Translations under genes and position numbers: made by a program
DNA from: Notolepis coatsorum
Lineage: Eukaryota; Chordata; Actinopteri; Aulopiformes; Paralepididae
Assembly (NCBI GenBank): GCA_963971535.1
Contig: OZ020589.1
Span: 48,394,636-48,458,635 of the forward strand
DNA length: 64,000 bases
Direction of reading: 5' to 3'
Notes under the pieces: model-generated
Databases searched by the model: none
Told to the model about the DNA's origin: nothing
What the model saw: only the letters and a program-made list of their open reading frames with translations
Part shown: in pieces, positions 1 through 10,766 of the stretch
Numbering within the stretch: the stretch's first letter is position 1
How the letters are laid out: every line of letters begins with the position of its first letter

Positions 1-774
1 GATTATTTGAATTGTATTAAAATAGGCTAAAATTAAATAGCCTATGCGATGAACGAAACAATCATTACATTTGTTTCATCGTTGCTTCACCAAGCGGGTC
101 TAATAATGACAACGATGTGTCAGCGGGAGCTTGGTGGTAGATTTGCGAGTGCATGCAGCTGCAGAGCCACAGAACCCACCAGCTGTGCCGGCACAGTGCA
201 GTACTCCAATTCAGCCATTGGCAATTCAGCTGTTGGGTGGGGGGCGCTGCTGAGCATTCCCCAGATAGGGCCTGAAAACAGCTGAATCTGCGGCTCTGCA
301 GCGGCATACTCTCGCAAATAAGTCGTTGGGAGGTGGAGAGTCATCACGCAAACCCACGATAATGTTGCCGTGTCTCTCTGCCAAATTTCTCAGTTCTTCG
401 CTTGATATAATTAATACAAATGTCCAATATAACGGAATTCGTTAGCTCATAATGTGATTATAACAGACTGCTGTTTATTAATGTCGGGCCGACTGCCCAC
501 CGACACCTATTTGATTTAAAGTCAGCAGCAGCACGGAGTCTCGGGACTTATTTTATTTGGAATATAATGACTGTATACGCAAAAGTAGCCTAGTTTTAAG
601 TTAAAATATTATAAATCTACATGCCTTGAGGATGTCATTCTTTATATACTGTAGCCTGCCTATCAATTGTTTTTAAGCTCAATAAACTCTGACCGGAATT
701 TCTCTCATTTGACCGGTAGATTTAAATCTACCGGACCCTGAGACCGGCAACAATTTATTCTAACGGAAACCCTG
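1..774. mobile_element. hAT-type non-autonomous element, copy 1 (left end cut by window)
   Basis: It aligns along its length with the copies at 3951-4858 and 8064-8953 and shares the right terminus CTAACGGAAACCCTG, the reverse complement of the left terminus seen in those copies. No transposase is encoded. It sits next to sequence resembling the end of another repeat (about 775-817, reading AGGACATGTCCGGGC). Confidence 0.85.
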
Positions 775-817
775 AAGAGGACATGTCCGGGCAAAAGAGG
801 ACGTTTGGTCACCCTAT

Positions 818-1234
818 ATAACATTGATTCGATGCATATTCAAGCCCCTGGCTTGCATCGCATGAGGGCATGCTGAATGTGATTTGACCAAAGCAGAGTA
901 TACAAATAGGGTCCAGCTGCAGCGCCGGAGAATCCTGGCTGTAGCTGGAGGCTACTCGAGTACACACAGACAGTGGAGCTGTTAGCAGTGCTAAGCATTA
1001 GCGATAGCGAGCATTTTGACTTGTTGCGTGGTGGCGATGTCTCGCAGATAATACAACTACAAGTATGATCATATAATATATATTTGATTAAATTAAAAAA
1101 AATTTATATATATATATATATATATATATACCGTATATATATATATTTTTTTTTTTTTATAAAACCAAAAGCGATTGGTATCGGATATGGCTCATAGACG
1201 ATCGGTGGCAAAAAACGTGATCGGGGCATCCCTA
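818..1234. mobile_element. hAT-type element, right-hand part only
   Basis: This matches the right half of the complete element at 29904-30845, including the terminal GATCGGGGCATCCCTA. The left half is missing; the join at about 818 follows a fragment of another repeat. An (AT)n expansion lies inside at about 1096-1150. Confidence 0.75.
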
Positions 1235-1655
1235 ATTACTGTATGAAGCATACAGAAAAAAGCATTTCATGATAAAGTATTCTGTATTTTACTATGATGA
1301 TTAATAAACAAACTTGAACTTGAAACTTGAGATGGTGTGTACTGTAGTATATGTTAGGGCTGGATGATAGTACAGTGTGTACTGTAGTATATGTTAGGGC
1401 TGGATGATAGTACACAGTGTGTACTGTAGTATATGTTAGGGCTGGATGATAATACTGTTTTCAGAACATTCAGATGCAGCATAATATGGGTAAAGACTGT
1501 ACGGCTGCAGCTAATAACATAAGTTACCATTTAAGTAATATTATTACAGATACGATTTTTTTGTTTTTGTTTGGATGACAATCATCCTTACAGCCCAAAA
1601 AATTAAATAAAAAATATTTATTTTCTCCTACTTCTCTCTGTCCTGTCCTCTCTAG
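1235..1655. repeat. Intron sequence with three-unit tandem repeat (1332-1455)
   Basis: A unit of about 40 bases containing GTAGTATATGTTAGGGCTGG is repeated three times. The rest is AT-rich intron ending in the pyrimidine tract and TAG acceptor of e1. No gene is seen. Confidence 0.8.
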
Positions 1656-1753
1656 GTAATCCTCTGTCCCTGGTGGACTTGGTACCTGTGCTTCAGAAAA
1701 CTCTAAAGGATGAATCCTCCGTCACCTGTAAGCTGGCCTGCTCTGCAGTCAGG
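1656..1753 (+). CDS. htt: huntingtin exon e1
   Basis: It begins after a pyrimidine-rich tract ending in CTCTCTAG, and two bases complete a codon from the previous, unseen exon. It encodes about 33 residues including [20 protein letters not shown] and ends in-phase before GTAAGC. It is nearly identical to human HTT at this position and belongs to the N-terminal HEAT-repeat region. Confidence 0.96.
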
Positions 1754-2159
1754 GTAAGCGAGCATGTCTGTTTGAACCATGTTGAACCTCTCGAGTATTT
1801 ATTTATTTATCTACGTATAACTTCATTTGTGGATTAAAAGAATGCATCTAAAATGTGATTGTGTATTGTGACTTGTGTGTGTGACTTGTGTGTATCTGAC
1901 CGTGTTTGTGTGTATCAGCACTGTATCATGACAGTGTGTTTATACAGAGATATTTGGACATTGACAACATTTTCACAATTCTGGCTCTGTACACCACCAC
2001 AATGGACTTGAAATGAGACAACCAAGATGTGCTTTAAGTGCAGAATTAATGAATTAATTTGCAAATCAGGTGAACAGTGCAAATCACATCCAAATCAGGT
2101 GAACCGTGTAGGTATTACGGTTCCTACATGTGCACCCCCCATTTTAAGGGACCAAAAGT

Positions 2160-3110
2160 CATTGGACGGCCTTCCAGCCTGAAGTCCGGAACCCATAGAC
2201 ATTGTTTGTGGGGTATTTTCCCTTCAGCTCTGTCTTCAGCAAGTGAAATGCATGCTCAATTGGATTCAGGTCAGGTGATTGACTTGGCCATTGCATAACA
2301 TTCCACTTCTTTGCATTAAAAAAAACTCTTTGGTTGCTTTTGCAGTCTGCTTCAGGTCATTGTCCATCTGCACTCTGAAGCGCCATCCAATGTTTTCTGA
2401 AGCATTTGGATGAATATGAGCAGATAATAATATTTGCCCGAAACACTTCAGAATTCATCTTGCTGCTTTTGTCAGCAGTCATATCATCAATAATACAAGG
2501 CAGCCAGTTCCATTGGCAGCCATACATGGCCATGCCATAACACTACCACCACCATGCTTCACTGATGAGGTGGTGTGCTTTGGATCATGAGCAGTTCCTT
2601 TCCTTCTCCATACCCTTCTCCTCCCATCATTCAGGTTCACGTTGGTCTTTGTCTCATCTGTCCATATAGGATGTTTTTCCAGAACTGTACAGGCTTTTTT
2701 AGACGTTTTTTTCTTGCAAACTCTAATCTGGTCTTCCTGTTTTTGAGGCTCACCAATGGTCTTGTGGTGAACCCTATGTAGTCACTCTGGTGAAGTCTTC
2801 TCTTCATTGTTGATTTTTTAAACAGATACGCCTTCCTCCTGGAGAGTGTTCTTGATCTGGGCAACTGTTGTGAAGGGATTTTTCTTCACCAGGGAAATAC
2901 TCCTCATGTCATCCACCACTCACCACAGTTGTTTTCCATGGTCTTCTGGGTCTTTTGGTGTTGCTGAGCGTTCTTCTTTTTAAGAATGTTACCAAACGGT
3001 TGATTTGGCCACACCTAATGTTTTTGCTATCTCTCTGATGGGTTTGCTTAGATTTTTCAGCCTAATGATGGCTTGCTTCACTGATAGTGACGGCTCTTTG
3101 GACCTCATAT
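2160..3110 (-). pseudogene. Tc1-type transposase, broken
   Basis: Read on the minus strand, an ATG near 3110 opens a helix-turn-helix-like start (SKPIREIAKTLGVAKS). This is followed by a middle region with KTRLEFARK and KKPVQFWKNIL and a C-terminal part with NPIEHAF. These are typical of the DNA-binding and DDE domains of Tc1 transposase. Frameshifts and stops interrupt the frame, so no active enzyme is made. Confidence 0.85.
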
Positions 3111-3423
3111 TGAGAGTTGACTGCAACAGATTCCAAATGCAAATACCACACTTTAAATTAACTCTAGACCTTTTATCTGCTCCTTGTAAATGAAATAATA
3201 CGGGAATGTCTCACACCTGGCCACGGAACAACCAATTGTCAAATTCATTTTGGTCCCTTAAAAAGGAGGTGGCACATATAGAAATAGTTGTAATTCCTAC
3301 ATCGTTCACCTGATAAATACCCTCAAATGAAAGCTGAAAGTCTGCAATTAAAGCAACAATCTTGATTGTTTCATTCCAAATCCATTGTGGTGATGAAAAT
3401 GATAATCTGTGTTGATGTCTGAA

Positions 3424-3914
3424 ATTTTTTTTTTATTTTGATCCACTTTTTCTCCCATTTTTCTATATTTTTTCTCCCATCCCAATTTTCGTATCATCCA
3501 ATTCAACCCTCCCCTGTCACGAACGCTGTTTCTTGGCTCCCACAAGCCGGCTGCAATGTGGACTAAGTCATACATAGCACAAGTCCCCTCCGGTACTTGA
3601 GGTAACAGCAGTCGCATCTTTTCACCTGCGCAGCTCGATCTCTCAGTGTCGAGGAGTAACGCGTGGGAGGCTCACGCTGCCCCCGACACTTCCTGATTCT
3701 ACTGCGCAGGCGCACCAACCGACCTGTAGGAGTCGCTGTCCACAACGCCCGATCCCCACCCTTCAGTTTCCCTCCCCGTAATACGGCCAATGTGTATTAC
3801 TGCGGACGACCAGCTAAACTGAAAACAATGTGGAGAGCTGGATTCGAACACGCAAACCCAGCGTCTCCACATTGGTGGCGAGTGCCTTGCCCACTACACC
3901 ACCTAGCCGCCCTT
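3424..3914 (-). mobile_element. tRNA-derived SINE (about 490 bp), minus orientation
   Basis: The tRNA-like head reads outward from about 3914 (GGGCGGCTAGGTGGTGTAGT on the minus strand). The A/T-rich tail is at 3424. A 13-base target duplication GTTGATGTCTGAA flanks it at 3411-3423 and 3915-3927. It inserted into the right terminal repeat of the Tc1 copy, so it is younger than that Tc1. Confidence 0.9.
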
Positions 3915-3950
3915 GTTGATGTCTGAATATTTATGGTCCTGACTGTACAG

Positions 3951-4858
3951 CAGGGTTTCCGTTGTCCGGTAATTACCGGTTTTTGACCGGCAAAATCTGT
4001 TGAAGTCCGACATATTTAAATCTCTCCGGTCATAATGTCCGGTGAAAATAATTCCCTCTAAGCACAATTTGAATTGTATTAAAATAGTTACATTTGTTTC
4101 ATTGTTGCTTCACCAAGCAGGTCTAATAATGACAACGATGTGTGTTCTATTATGTGTGTAGTGTTCTGATAACGACTATTGGTGAAGCGATGTCGAGATT
4201 CATTTGGTTTGGCAGCAGGAGCTAGATTTGCGAGAAGCATGCAACTGCAGAGCCGCAGAGCTGACAGTTGTGCGCACACAGTGCAATACTCCAATTCAGC
4301 CATTGGCAATTCAGCTGTTGGGTGGGTGGCGCTGTTGAGCGGTCCCCAGACCGGACCTGAAAGCACCGCTGGCTCTGCGGCTCTGCAGTTGCTCGTTTAT
4401 CGTTTCGTTGGGACTGGGAGGCGGAGATAGTCATCACTCAAACCCACGATAATGTTGCCGTCTCTCTGCCAAATTTCTCAGTTATTCGCTTGATATAATT
4501 AATACAAATGTCCAATATAACGGAATTTGTTAGCTCATAAAAATGTGATTATAACACACGGCTGTATTTAATGTCGGGCCGACTGCCCAGAGACACCTAT
4601 TTGATTTAAAGTCAGCAGCAGCACGGAGTCTCAGGACTTATTTGATTTGGAATATAATGACTATACGCAAAAGTAGCCTAGTTTTAAGTTAAAATATTAT
4701 AAATCTACATGCCTTGAGGATGTCATTCTTTATATAGCCTGCCTATCAATTGTTTTTAAGCTCAATAAACTCTGACCGGAATTGATCCCATTTGTCCGGT
4801 AGATTGAAATCTTGCAGGACACGGAGACCGGCAACAATTTTTTCTAACTGAAACCCTG
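3951..4858. mobile_element. hAT-type non-autonomous element, copy 2 (complete)
   Basis: The 908-bp element has termini CAGGGTTTCCGTTGTCCGG and CTAACTGAAACCCTG. It is flanked by an exact 8-bp duplication CTGTACAG at 3943-3950 and 4859-4866, the hAT hallmark. The duplicated target spans the right end of the Tc1 element and its TA, so this insertion is later than the Tc1. There is no transposase ORF; interior sequence matches copies 1 and 3. Confidence 0.93.
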
Positions 4859-4868
4859 CTGTACAGTA

Positions 4869-5020
4869 TGTGTGTGTTTCAGCACTCATGACAGTGTATA
4901 TATATGTGTGTTTCAGCACTGCATCATGACAGTGTGTATTCTATGTGTGTTTCAGCACTGCATCATGACAGTGTGTGTGTATATATATGTGTGTTTCAGC
5001 ACTGCATCATGACAGTGTGT
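4869..5020 (+). repeat. Tandem array of the e2 splice acceptor and exon start
   Basis: The sequence TTTCAG followed by CACTGCATCATGACAGTGTG occurs with exon-like starts at 4883 (short variant), 4917, 4956 and 5000. Only the copy at 5000 continues into the exon. A further diverged copy at 1919 lies on the far side of the transposon cluster. Spacings are 34, 39 and 44 bases. Confidence 0.93.
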
Positions 5021-5139
5021 TGCAGCACCCTCAGTGAGTTGGGTCTCCAGCTGCTGATCGACCTGCTGGCCCTGAGGGACTGTTCCTATTGGCTGGTGAG
5101 GACTGAGCTCCTAGAGACGCTGGCTGAGATGGACTTCCG
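5000..5139 (+). CDS. htt: huntingtin exon e2
   Basis: The 140-base exon starts at phase 0 after TTTCAG and leaves two bases for the next codon. It encodes [19 protein letters not shown] and on to [15 protein letters not shown], matching the human segment ending LAEIDFR. The first bases are also present in upstream decoy copies. The start at 5000 was chosen because it alone keeps the frame open into the conserved body. Confidence 0.96.
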
Positions 5140-5462
5140 GTAAGACTCCTCTACTACCTCAATATTAATATGGCCTTTATCAATCTGATATCATAGACAA
5201 ACTCCATGCAATTCAGAAGAACACTTTATTTCACAATATTCGCTTGGGTATGTAAAGTCACATGTTAATTAATGGGAAGTGTGATTACAGCATCAACATG
5301 AAACTAATTCTTGTGACCATCTCGCATAATATTCTTAGAAATCTGACGTAACATTACATTTTTATCATGAATTTAGACAATCAAATTGCGTATCATGAGT
5401 CCAAGATATAACATAACACACAGCCTGAGTTACACCCCTCCCCCTCCACTTTTCTCTCTCAG
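5140..5462. other. Intron e2-e3, no recognisable element
   Basis: 323 bases of AT-rich sequence with canonical GTAAGA donor and a CTCTCTCAG acceptor. I see no repeat, ORF or RNA in it. Confidence 0.7.
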
Positions 5463-5526
5463 GTTAGTGAATTTCCTTGAGAGGAAAACGGAGCGTTTAC
5501 ATAAAGGAGAGCATCACTACACTGGG
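5463..5526 (+). CDS. htt: huntingtin exon e3
   Basis: The first base completes the arginine codon begun in e2. The exon then encodes LVNFLERKTERLHKGEHHYT and a final glycine, matching human [20 protein letters not shown]. It ends in phase 0 before GTAGGA. Confidence 0.95.
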
Positions 5527-5662
5527 GTAGGAACTGTCTCTGTGCTTCAGACACTCAACACCGGTTCATTCTGACATATCAATTTCAGTTGTACACAGAC
5601 CAAGAAAATAACCGCTCTATGATCCCTGCATTCCCTCTTGTGACCTCTCTCTCATTCTCTAG

Positions 5663-5763
5663 CGCCTGCAACTACAAGACAGGGTGTTGAATAATGTGGT
5701 GATCCACCTGTTGGGAGACGACGACCACAGAGTACGACATGTAGCAGCCTCCACCGTCAGCAG
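5663..5763 (+). CDS. htt: huntingtin exon e4
   Basis: This 101-base exon follows CTCTAG and encodes [18 protein letters not shown] and then [12 protein letters not shown], collinear with human [20 protein letters not shown]. The alternating leucines and the conserved RHVAA motif are typical of the HEAT-repeat region. It leaves two bases of an arginine codon. Confidence 0.96.
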
Positions 5764-5935
5764 GTAGCTGCACCTCCTCTTGCTCCTCATTCTCTTCCAT
5801 TCTCTCTCATGCTTTATTTTGCCTACTTCCTCCAATTCTGGTCTGTCCAGTATTCCTCTGTTTGGTTGTTTTCAGTATATGTTCACCCTATGATCCTTTA
5901 TCCATTGTATTTAAAAAGTGTATCAGGAAAGTAAT

Positions 5936-6066
5936 GTCCTCTCTCCTCCTCTCCTCTCATCTTTCCTCTCCCTTCCCCTTTATCTCCTCTCCCTTCCCCT
6001 CTCTTCTCCTCTCCTCTCCCTTCCCCTCTCTTCTCTTCTCCTCTTCTCCTCTCCCCTCTCCTCCAG
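5936..6066 (+). repeat. Expanded CT-rich tract before e5
   Basis: About 130 bases of almost pure C and T with repeats of CTCTCCCTTCCCC end directly at the CTCCAG acceptor of e5. It is a short counterpart of the 1.4-kb tract before e23. Confidence 0.9.
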
Positions 6067-6213
6067 GTTGGTGTCCAGGCTCTTCTATGACTGTGACCAG
6101 GGCCAGGCAGATCCAGTGGTAGCCATAGCCAGGGACCAGAGCTCTGTCTACCTACAGCTGCTGATGCACGAGACACAGCCGCCCTCCCAGTTCACCGTCA
6201 GCACCATCACCAG
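6067..6213 (+). CDS. htt: huntingtin exon e5
   Basis: It encodes [20 protein letters not shown], then [19 protein letters not shown] and FTVSTITR, nearly identical to human HTT. One base joins the codon begun in e4 and two are passed to e6. The donor is GTCATA, a weak match to consensus. Confidence 0.96.
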
Positions 6214-6300
6214 GTCATACACACACATATGCCCAGATCCATGCATGTATGATCTCCAGAGTTACGGAGGTAACTACAGTTCTATGAATTCTGGATGATG

Positions 6301-6359
6301 ACCAGAGGCGGTGCTTTAGCACACAATATTTCCATCCAGTGCTAAAGCACCACCTCTGG
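6301..6359. repeat. Short inverted repeat
   Basis: Arms CCAGAGGCGGTGCTTTAGCA and its near-perfect complement at 6338-6358 surround about 16 bases. This could fold into a hairpin of about 21 base pairs. It may be a remnant of a small DNA transposon. Confidence 0.8.
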
Positions 6360-6388
6360 CAGATTGAAATACACACACGCACACACAC

Positions 6389-6657
6389 ACAAGTCAGGTC
6401 CATAAATATTTGCAACCAAGTATTAAAAGTGACTATTTTATTTATGGATTGTTAGTTTGTCCAATTACTTTTATTGGGGTGCACATGTAGAAACTGTTGT
6501 TCCTACACCCCTCACCTGATTTGGATGTAAATACCCTAAAATTAAAGCTGAAAGTATGCACTTAAAGCACATCCTGATTGTTTCATTTCCAGTCCATTGT
6601 GGTGGTGTACAGAGCCACAATTGTGTCAATGTCCAACTATTTATGGACCTATCTGTA
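6389..6657. mobile_element. Tc1-derived miniature element
   Basis: Ends AGTCAGGTCCATAAATATTT and ACTATTTATGGACCT are complementary and match the Tc1 termini at 1945-3945. The internal transposase region is deleted, leaving about 270 bases. It lies in intron e5-e6. Confidence 0.8.
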
Positions 6658-6721
6658 CATATACGTCCAGATGCAATGTCAGGATTGTGTCTAACTGAAG
6701 TGTGCGCTGTCTGTCCACCAG

Positions 6722-6842
6722 GACCTACCGAGGCTACAGCTTGTCTCAACATGTGTCTGATGTGACGGTGGAGAACAACCTGTCTAGAGTGATCACAGCA
6801 GTGTCCCACGCCCTCACCTCCTCCAGCTCCAGAGCCCTGACC
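6722..6842 (+). CDS. htt: huntingtin exon e6
   Basis: It encodes [20 protein letters not shown] followed by [14 protein letters not shown] and RALT, matching human YRGYNLLPSITDVTMENNL. One base completes the arginine from e5. It ends in phase 0 before GTGAGC. Confidence 0.95.
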
Positions 6843-7278
6843 GTGAGCACATGTTGAACTGACTGAAAATAGAAGGAAATAAACACCAAAATAAATAATC
6901 AGCTAGTCGAATACTCACGTCATTTTGAATAGTCTATATTTTAATAACGTATTAATAGTTTACCCTTACTGTGCATTGATGTCTGTCTACTCTGTGTTCA
7001 TGTCTCATGTTCAGTGATGTGGCCAAATTAAATGGATCACCGGTTTTAGTTTTCTCTTTTTTTAATAAATGTTTTTACTTTGTTTATTGAAGTTTTTATG
7101 GCGATACAAAATGAGCAGTAGGTCAAACTGTACACATATATGCTAGACATATTGCACATATCGACTGTACATATAAGTAGTCAAAATATAAGTATTGAAT
7201 ATAAACGACAGCGAATACACCACAAAAAAATATATATATCAATAGTTCGGACATATAGGCATATTGATTGTATACTCA
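6843..7278. other. Left part of intron e6-e7
   Basis: 436 bases of AT-rich sequence after the GTGAGC donor. Short ORFs here have no features of real genes. I see nothing I can name. Confidence 0.6.
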
Positions 7279-7295
7279 AGACAAGGATTGTACAG

Positions 7296-7766
7296 CGGCT
7301 GAGTGGCGCAGTGGGCAAGGCGCTCGCCACTAACGCAGGAGATGCTGGTATCGAGCCCAGCTCTCTGCGTTGCTACCGGCTTGGCCTGCCGTCATACTAA
7401 CACAATTGGCAGTGTTAGAGGGTGGGAAAGCCGGTGGGTGGGGATTCGACGTTGTGGACAGCGACTCTTACAGGTCGGTTGGGTGAAGCCTGTACAGCAG
7501 AAACAGGAAGTATTGGGGGCAGCGTGAGCCTCCCACGTGTTACTCCTCGCCACTGAGAGATCGCACTGTTCAGGTGAAAAGATGCGACAGGCTGCCTCCT
7601 CGTGTACCGGAGGGGACACGTGATGCAAGGCTTCTATCCTCACTACATCCGACCAGTGGGAGGCATAGTCTAGAAACGTTCAAGACAGGGGAGGGAAGAA
7701 TTGGAATTACGAAATTGGGATGGGAGAAAAATAGAAAAATAAGGAGAAAGTGGATCAAAAAAGAAA
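7296..7766 (+). mobile_element. tRNA-derived SINE, plus orientation
   Basis: The tRNA-like head has an A-box-like TGGCGCAGTGGGCAAG near 7306 and a B-box-like GGTATCGAGCCC near 7348. The body of about 400 bases ends GGGATGGGAGAAAAATAG and an A-rich tail. A 17-base duplication AGACAAGGATTGTACAG flanks it at 7279-7295 and 7767-7783. Confidence 0.93.
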
Positions 7767-7875
7767 AGACAAGGATTGTACAGAAGAAAGAATAACACTT
7801 TTTTAAATGAGAAGGTAAACATCGGGTTACCTCTTTGTTTTCTAATAAGTCATGTAAAAATGTGTCTGTCTATAG

Positions 7876-8021
7876 TTTGGCTGCTGTGAGGCGCTGTGCC
7901 TCCTGACCTCCACCTTCCCGGCATGCAGCTGGAGCACAGGCTGGCACTGTGGCTACGTCAGCTCCTGCACCGCTCAGGCCTCCCGCTCCAGCCTCAACCG
8001 CAGCAGAGGGAGGGCCCTGAG
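7876..8021 (+). CDS. htt: huntingtin exon e7
   Basis: It encodes [20 protein letters not shown] and GWHCG, conserved with human [20 protein letters not shown]. A serine and arginine-rich stretch (ASRSSLNRSRGRAL) follows that has no clear human counterpart. The exon leaves two bases for e8. The 3' part is probably part of a disordered loop enlarged in fish. Confidence 0.93.
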
Positions 8022-8063
8022 GTAGACGCACACACACACAAACACACAAACACACACACACAT

Positions 8064-8953
8064 CAGCGTTTCCGTTAGCCGGTAATTACAGGTATTTGAC
8101 CGGCAAAATCTGTTCAAGTCCGACATATTTAATCTCTCCGGTCTTAATGTCCGGTGAAAATAATTCCCTGAGTAAGCACAATTTGATTATTTGAATTGTA
8201 TTAAAATAGGCTAAAATTAAATAGCCTATGCGATGAACGAAACGATCATTACATTTGTTTCCTCGTTGCTTCTAATAATGACAACGACGTTGTCAGCGAG
8301 AGCTTAGTGCTGGCTGGGTGTGCGAACTTTTGTGAAGCTGCAGAGCCGGAGCAACAGCAGCACAATGCAGTATTCCAGCAGTACTCCAATTCAGCCATTT
8401 TCAGCCAATGTTGGGTGGGGGGCGCTGCTGTGCGGTTCCCAGAAAAGAGCCAATAACAGCTGAATCAGCTGCTCTGCAGCGCCATACTCTTTGCAAATAA
8501 GTCGTTGCGAGGTGGAGAGAGTCGTCACGCAAACCACGATAATGTTGCCGTCTCTCTGCTTTCTCAGTTCTTCGCTTGATATAATTAATACAAATGTCCA
8601 ATATAACGGAATTCGTTAGCTCATAAAAAATGTGATTATAACAGACTGCTGTTTAGTGTCGGACCGACTGCCCACATACGCGGTCTATTTGATTTCAAGT
8701 CAGCAGCAGCACGGAGTATCGAGGGACTTATTTTATTTGGAATATATTAATGACTGTATACGCAAAAGTAGCCTAGTTTTAAGTAATACTATTATAAATC
8801 TACATGCCTTGAGGATGACATTCTTTATATAGCCTGCCTATCAATTGTTTTAAAGCTCAATAAACTATGACCGGAATTAATCTCATTTGTCCGGTAGATT
8901 GAAATCTTGCAGGTCACGGAGACCGGCAACAATTTTTTCTAACGGAAACCCTG
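8064..8953. mobile_element. hAT-type non-autonomous element, copy 3 (complete)
   Basis: The 890-bp element has termini CAGCGTTTCCGTTAG and CTAACGGAAACCCTG and an exact 8-bp duplication ACACACAT at 8056-8063 and 8954-8961, inside a CA repeat. Interior aligns with copies 1 and 2 with a few small gaps. Confidence 0.94.
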
Positions 8954-9072
8954 ACACACATACACACACGTACGTCTGAGAAAGAGCATTGCTACTCAAA
9001 ACCTTACTACTCACTGCAAAATAAAAATTCCTTCAATGGAAGCTTTTAGTGTGCTCGGATCTACTTGTTTGT

Positions 9073-9104
<32 letters not shown>

Positions 9105-9168
9105 GACACACACACACACTGCAGACACACACACACACTGCAGACACACGCATGCACACTCATTCACT
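9073..9168. repeat. CA-rich microsatellite
   Basis: (CA)n runs with interspersed CTGCAGA units repeated three times. Confidence 0.9.
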
Positions 9169-9333
9169 GACACATTATACATTAAATAGCAGACCTTCAC
9201 GCACATTCACAAATATATTCTCACACTGGTACTAAACTCACTCTCTCTTCCTCTGTCGGTATCTCTCCCCCCTCTACCTCTCTCTCCCTCTCTACCTATC
9301 TTCCTATCTATCTCTCTCTCTCTCCTCCTCTAG

Positions 9334-9524
9334 TGTGTCCCAGCCAGGTAGTGCTCCAGCCTCCTCCTCTTCGACCTCTTCCTCCTCGGTGTCAGACAGT
9401 GAGAGGAGGAGTCTGACAGTGGGCATGGCCAACATGGTTCTGTCCCTCCTGTCCTCCGCTTGGTTCCCCCTGGACCTGTCAGCCCACCAGGATGCTCTGC
9501 TGCTGGCTGGAAACCTGCTTGCTG
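9334..9524 (+). CDS. htt: huntingtin exon e8
   Basis: The acceptor follows a long CT tract. The exon first encodes a serine-rich run ([20 protein letters not shown]), then the conserved [20 protein letters not shown] and [18 protein letters not shown]. Human HTT has only a short linker where the serine run lies. The donor is GTGGGG with one base of an alanine codon left over. Confidence 0.95.
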
Positions 9525-9805
9525 GTGGGGAGCGTGTGCGCACATGCACACACACACACACACACACACACCTATGTAATCCTATTTTAACATTGGCATC
9601 AAATTACAGATTGAATGTGTGCAACAGTGGGCGGCTGGGTGGCGTAGCGGAGATTGCGCTCGTCACCAATGCAAGAGGCTGCGGTCTCGACTCCCGGAGT
9701 CAGCATTGCCTGCGGCTTGGGCCAGTCGTCATACTATCTCAATTGGAGAGGTAGCGGGTGGAAAGTCGATGGGTGGTGATTGGACATTGTGGACAGCGAC
9801 TCCTA

Positions 9806-10766
9806 AGTGGTCCGCACACGGCGGGCGATTTTTGTGAGGCGACAGATTTTTTAAGCGAGGCGACCGACAGAATTCTATCGCCTCCATTGTTATGAATGAG
9901 AGAACCCACACGGCAGGAGATTTTGAAGCGACGGTCGTGCAGCAATTTCTGTTGCCTCGCTAAAAATCGCCTTGATCCTATTTTTTGAGGCGACGCAGCA
10001 AGGACGATGAGGAAATAACATGACTTCTACTGGTGTATCATTTGTACACCATTAATTTATCAATACATTCATTGATCAATAACCTACGTATTATTACCAT
10101 GCTACTTATGTTCATTATTATTAACAGGAACAATTTAAATAAATAACGTTAGTTGGAGAAGCTATAGTGGCCGCTTGTCATTAACTAATAAATGAACAAT
10201 GTGCCACGATGCACCTACTAGTGTTTTTATACTCGGGTAACAAAAGAAGTTGTGGGTGTTGACAGAGTTTAATGTCCAGGCTGCAGCTGATGTAGTTTAT
10301 AAGGTTTATTGTCCAAAGAAAATGATGGTTGAGAACAGAACAGTTTGCGTCTTCAGTGAAAAAACATCCTCTCTCAGCAGGTGCATAACATTACTTGTCC
10401 AATCGGTGGTAATGAACGTATTGTAGCGATCAGTCATGCAGTAATGTCAGGAAGAATGAGGAGAGGTTGTATTTGTATATATGGTGGTTTAATTCCAGCT
10501 CAATATGGGTTTTACAGGTTAATATTCCCTCATAAAGCACAACACAGCTACCTGCTAATACGCTAGCTTCACAACAAACTAACATCCGGTCCGTCCTCCT
10601 ATATCTCCCTCCGGGGGGAAACAAGTAACCACACCCCCAGCTAGACAGAGCGACACATTATTATACCTGTGAACGGTCGCCTCTGGTGTGGGGGGCCAGG
10701 CGATTGTCGTTGAGCGACAGGCGATCGCATCGCCAGGCGACGGTCGCTCGCCGTGTGCGGACCACT
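9806..10766. mobile_element. DNA transposon with 3-bp target duplication (Harbinger-like?)
   Basis: Termini AGTGGTCCGCACACGGCG and its complement CGCCGTGTGCGGACCACT are exact, followed inward by GCGA-rich sequence. CTA is duplicated at 9803-9805 and 10767-10769. A 3-bp duplication suggests the PIF/Harbinger group, but no transposase is present, so the class is tentative. Confidence 0.82.

Larger units (their letters stand above)
1945..3945 (-). mobile_element. Tc1/mariner-type transposon, nearly full length, degenerate
   Basis: The termini face inward (CAG-AGATATTTGG on the left, ATTTATGGTCCTGACTG on the right) and are flanked by TA, as expected of Tc1 elements with long terminal repeats. 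Removing the SINE inserted at 3424-3927 leaves about 1.5 kb, the usual Tc1 length. It sits in htt intron e1-e2, inside an older tandem array of e2 splice-acceptor sequence. Confidence 0.88.

Noticed and set aside
7296..7400. Possible tRNA genes at SINE heads (also 9631, 34558, 42685, 47564)
   Set aside because: They have A- and B-box-like segments but lack a coherent cloverleaf with an anticodon arm, and each continues into a SINE body with target duplications.
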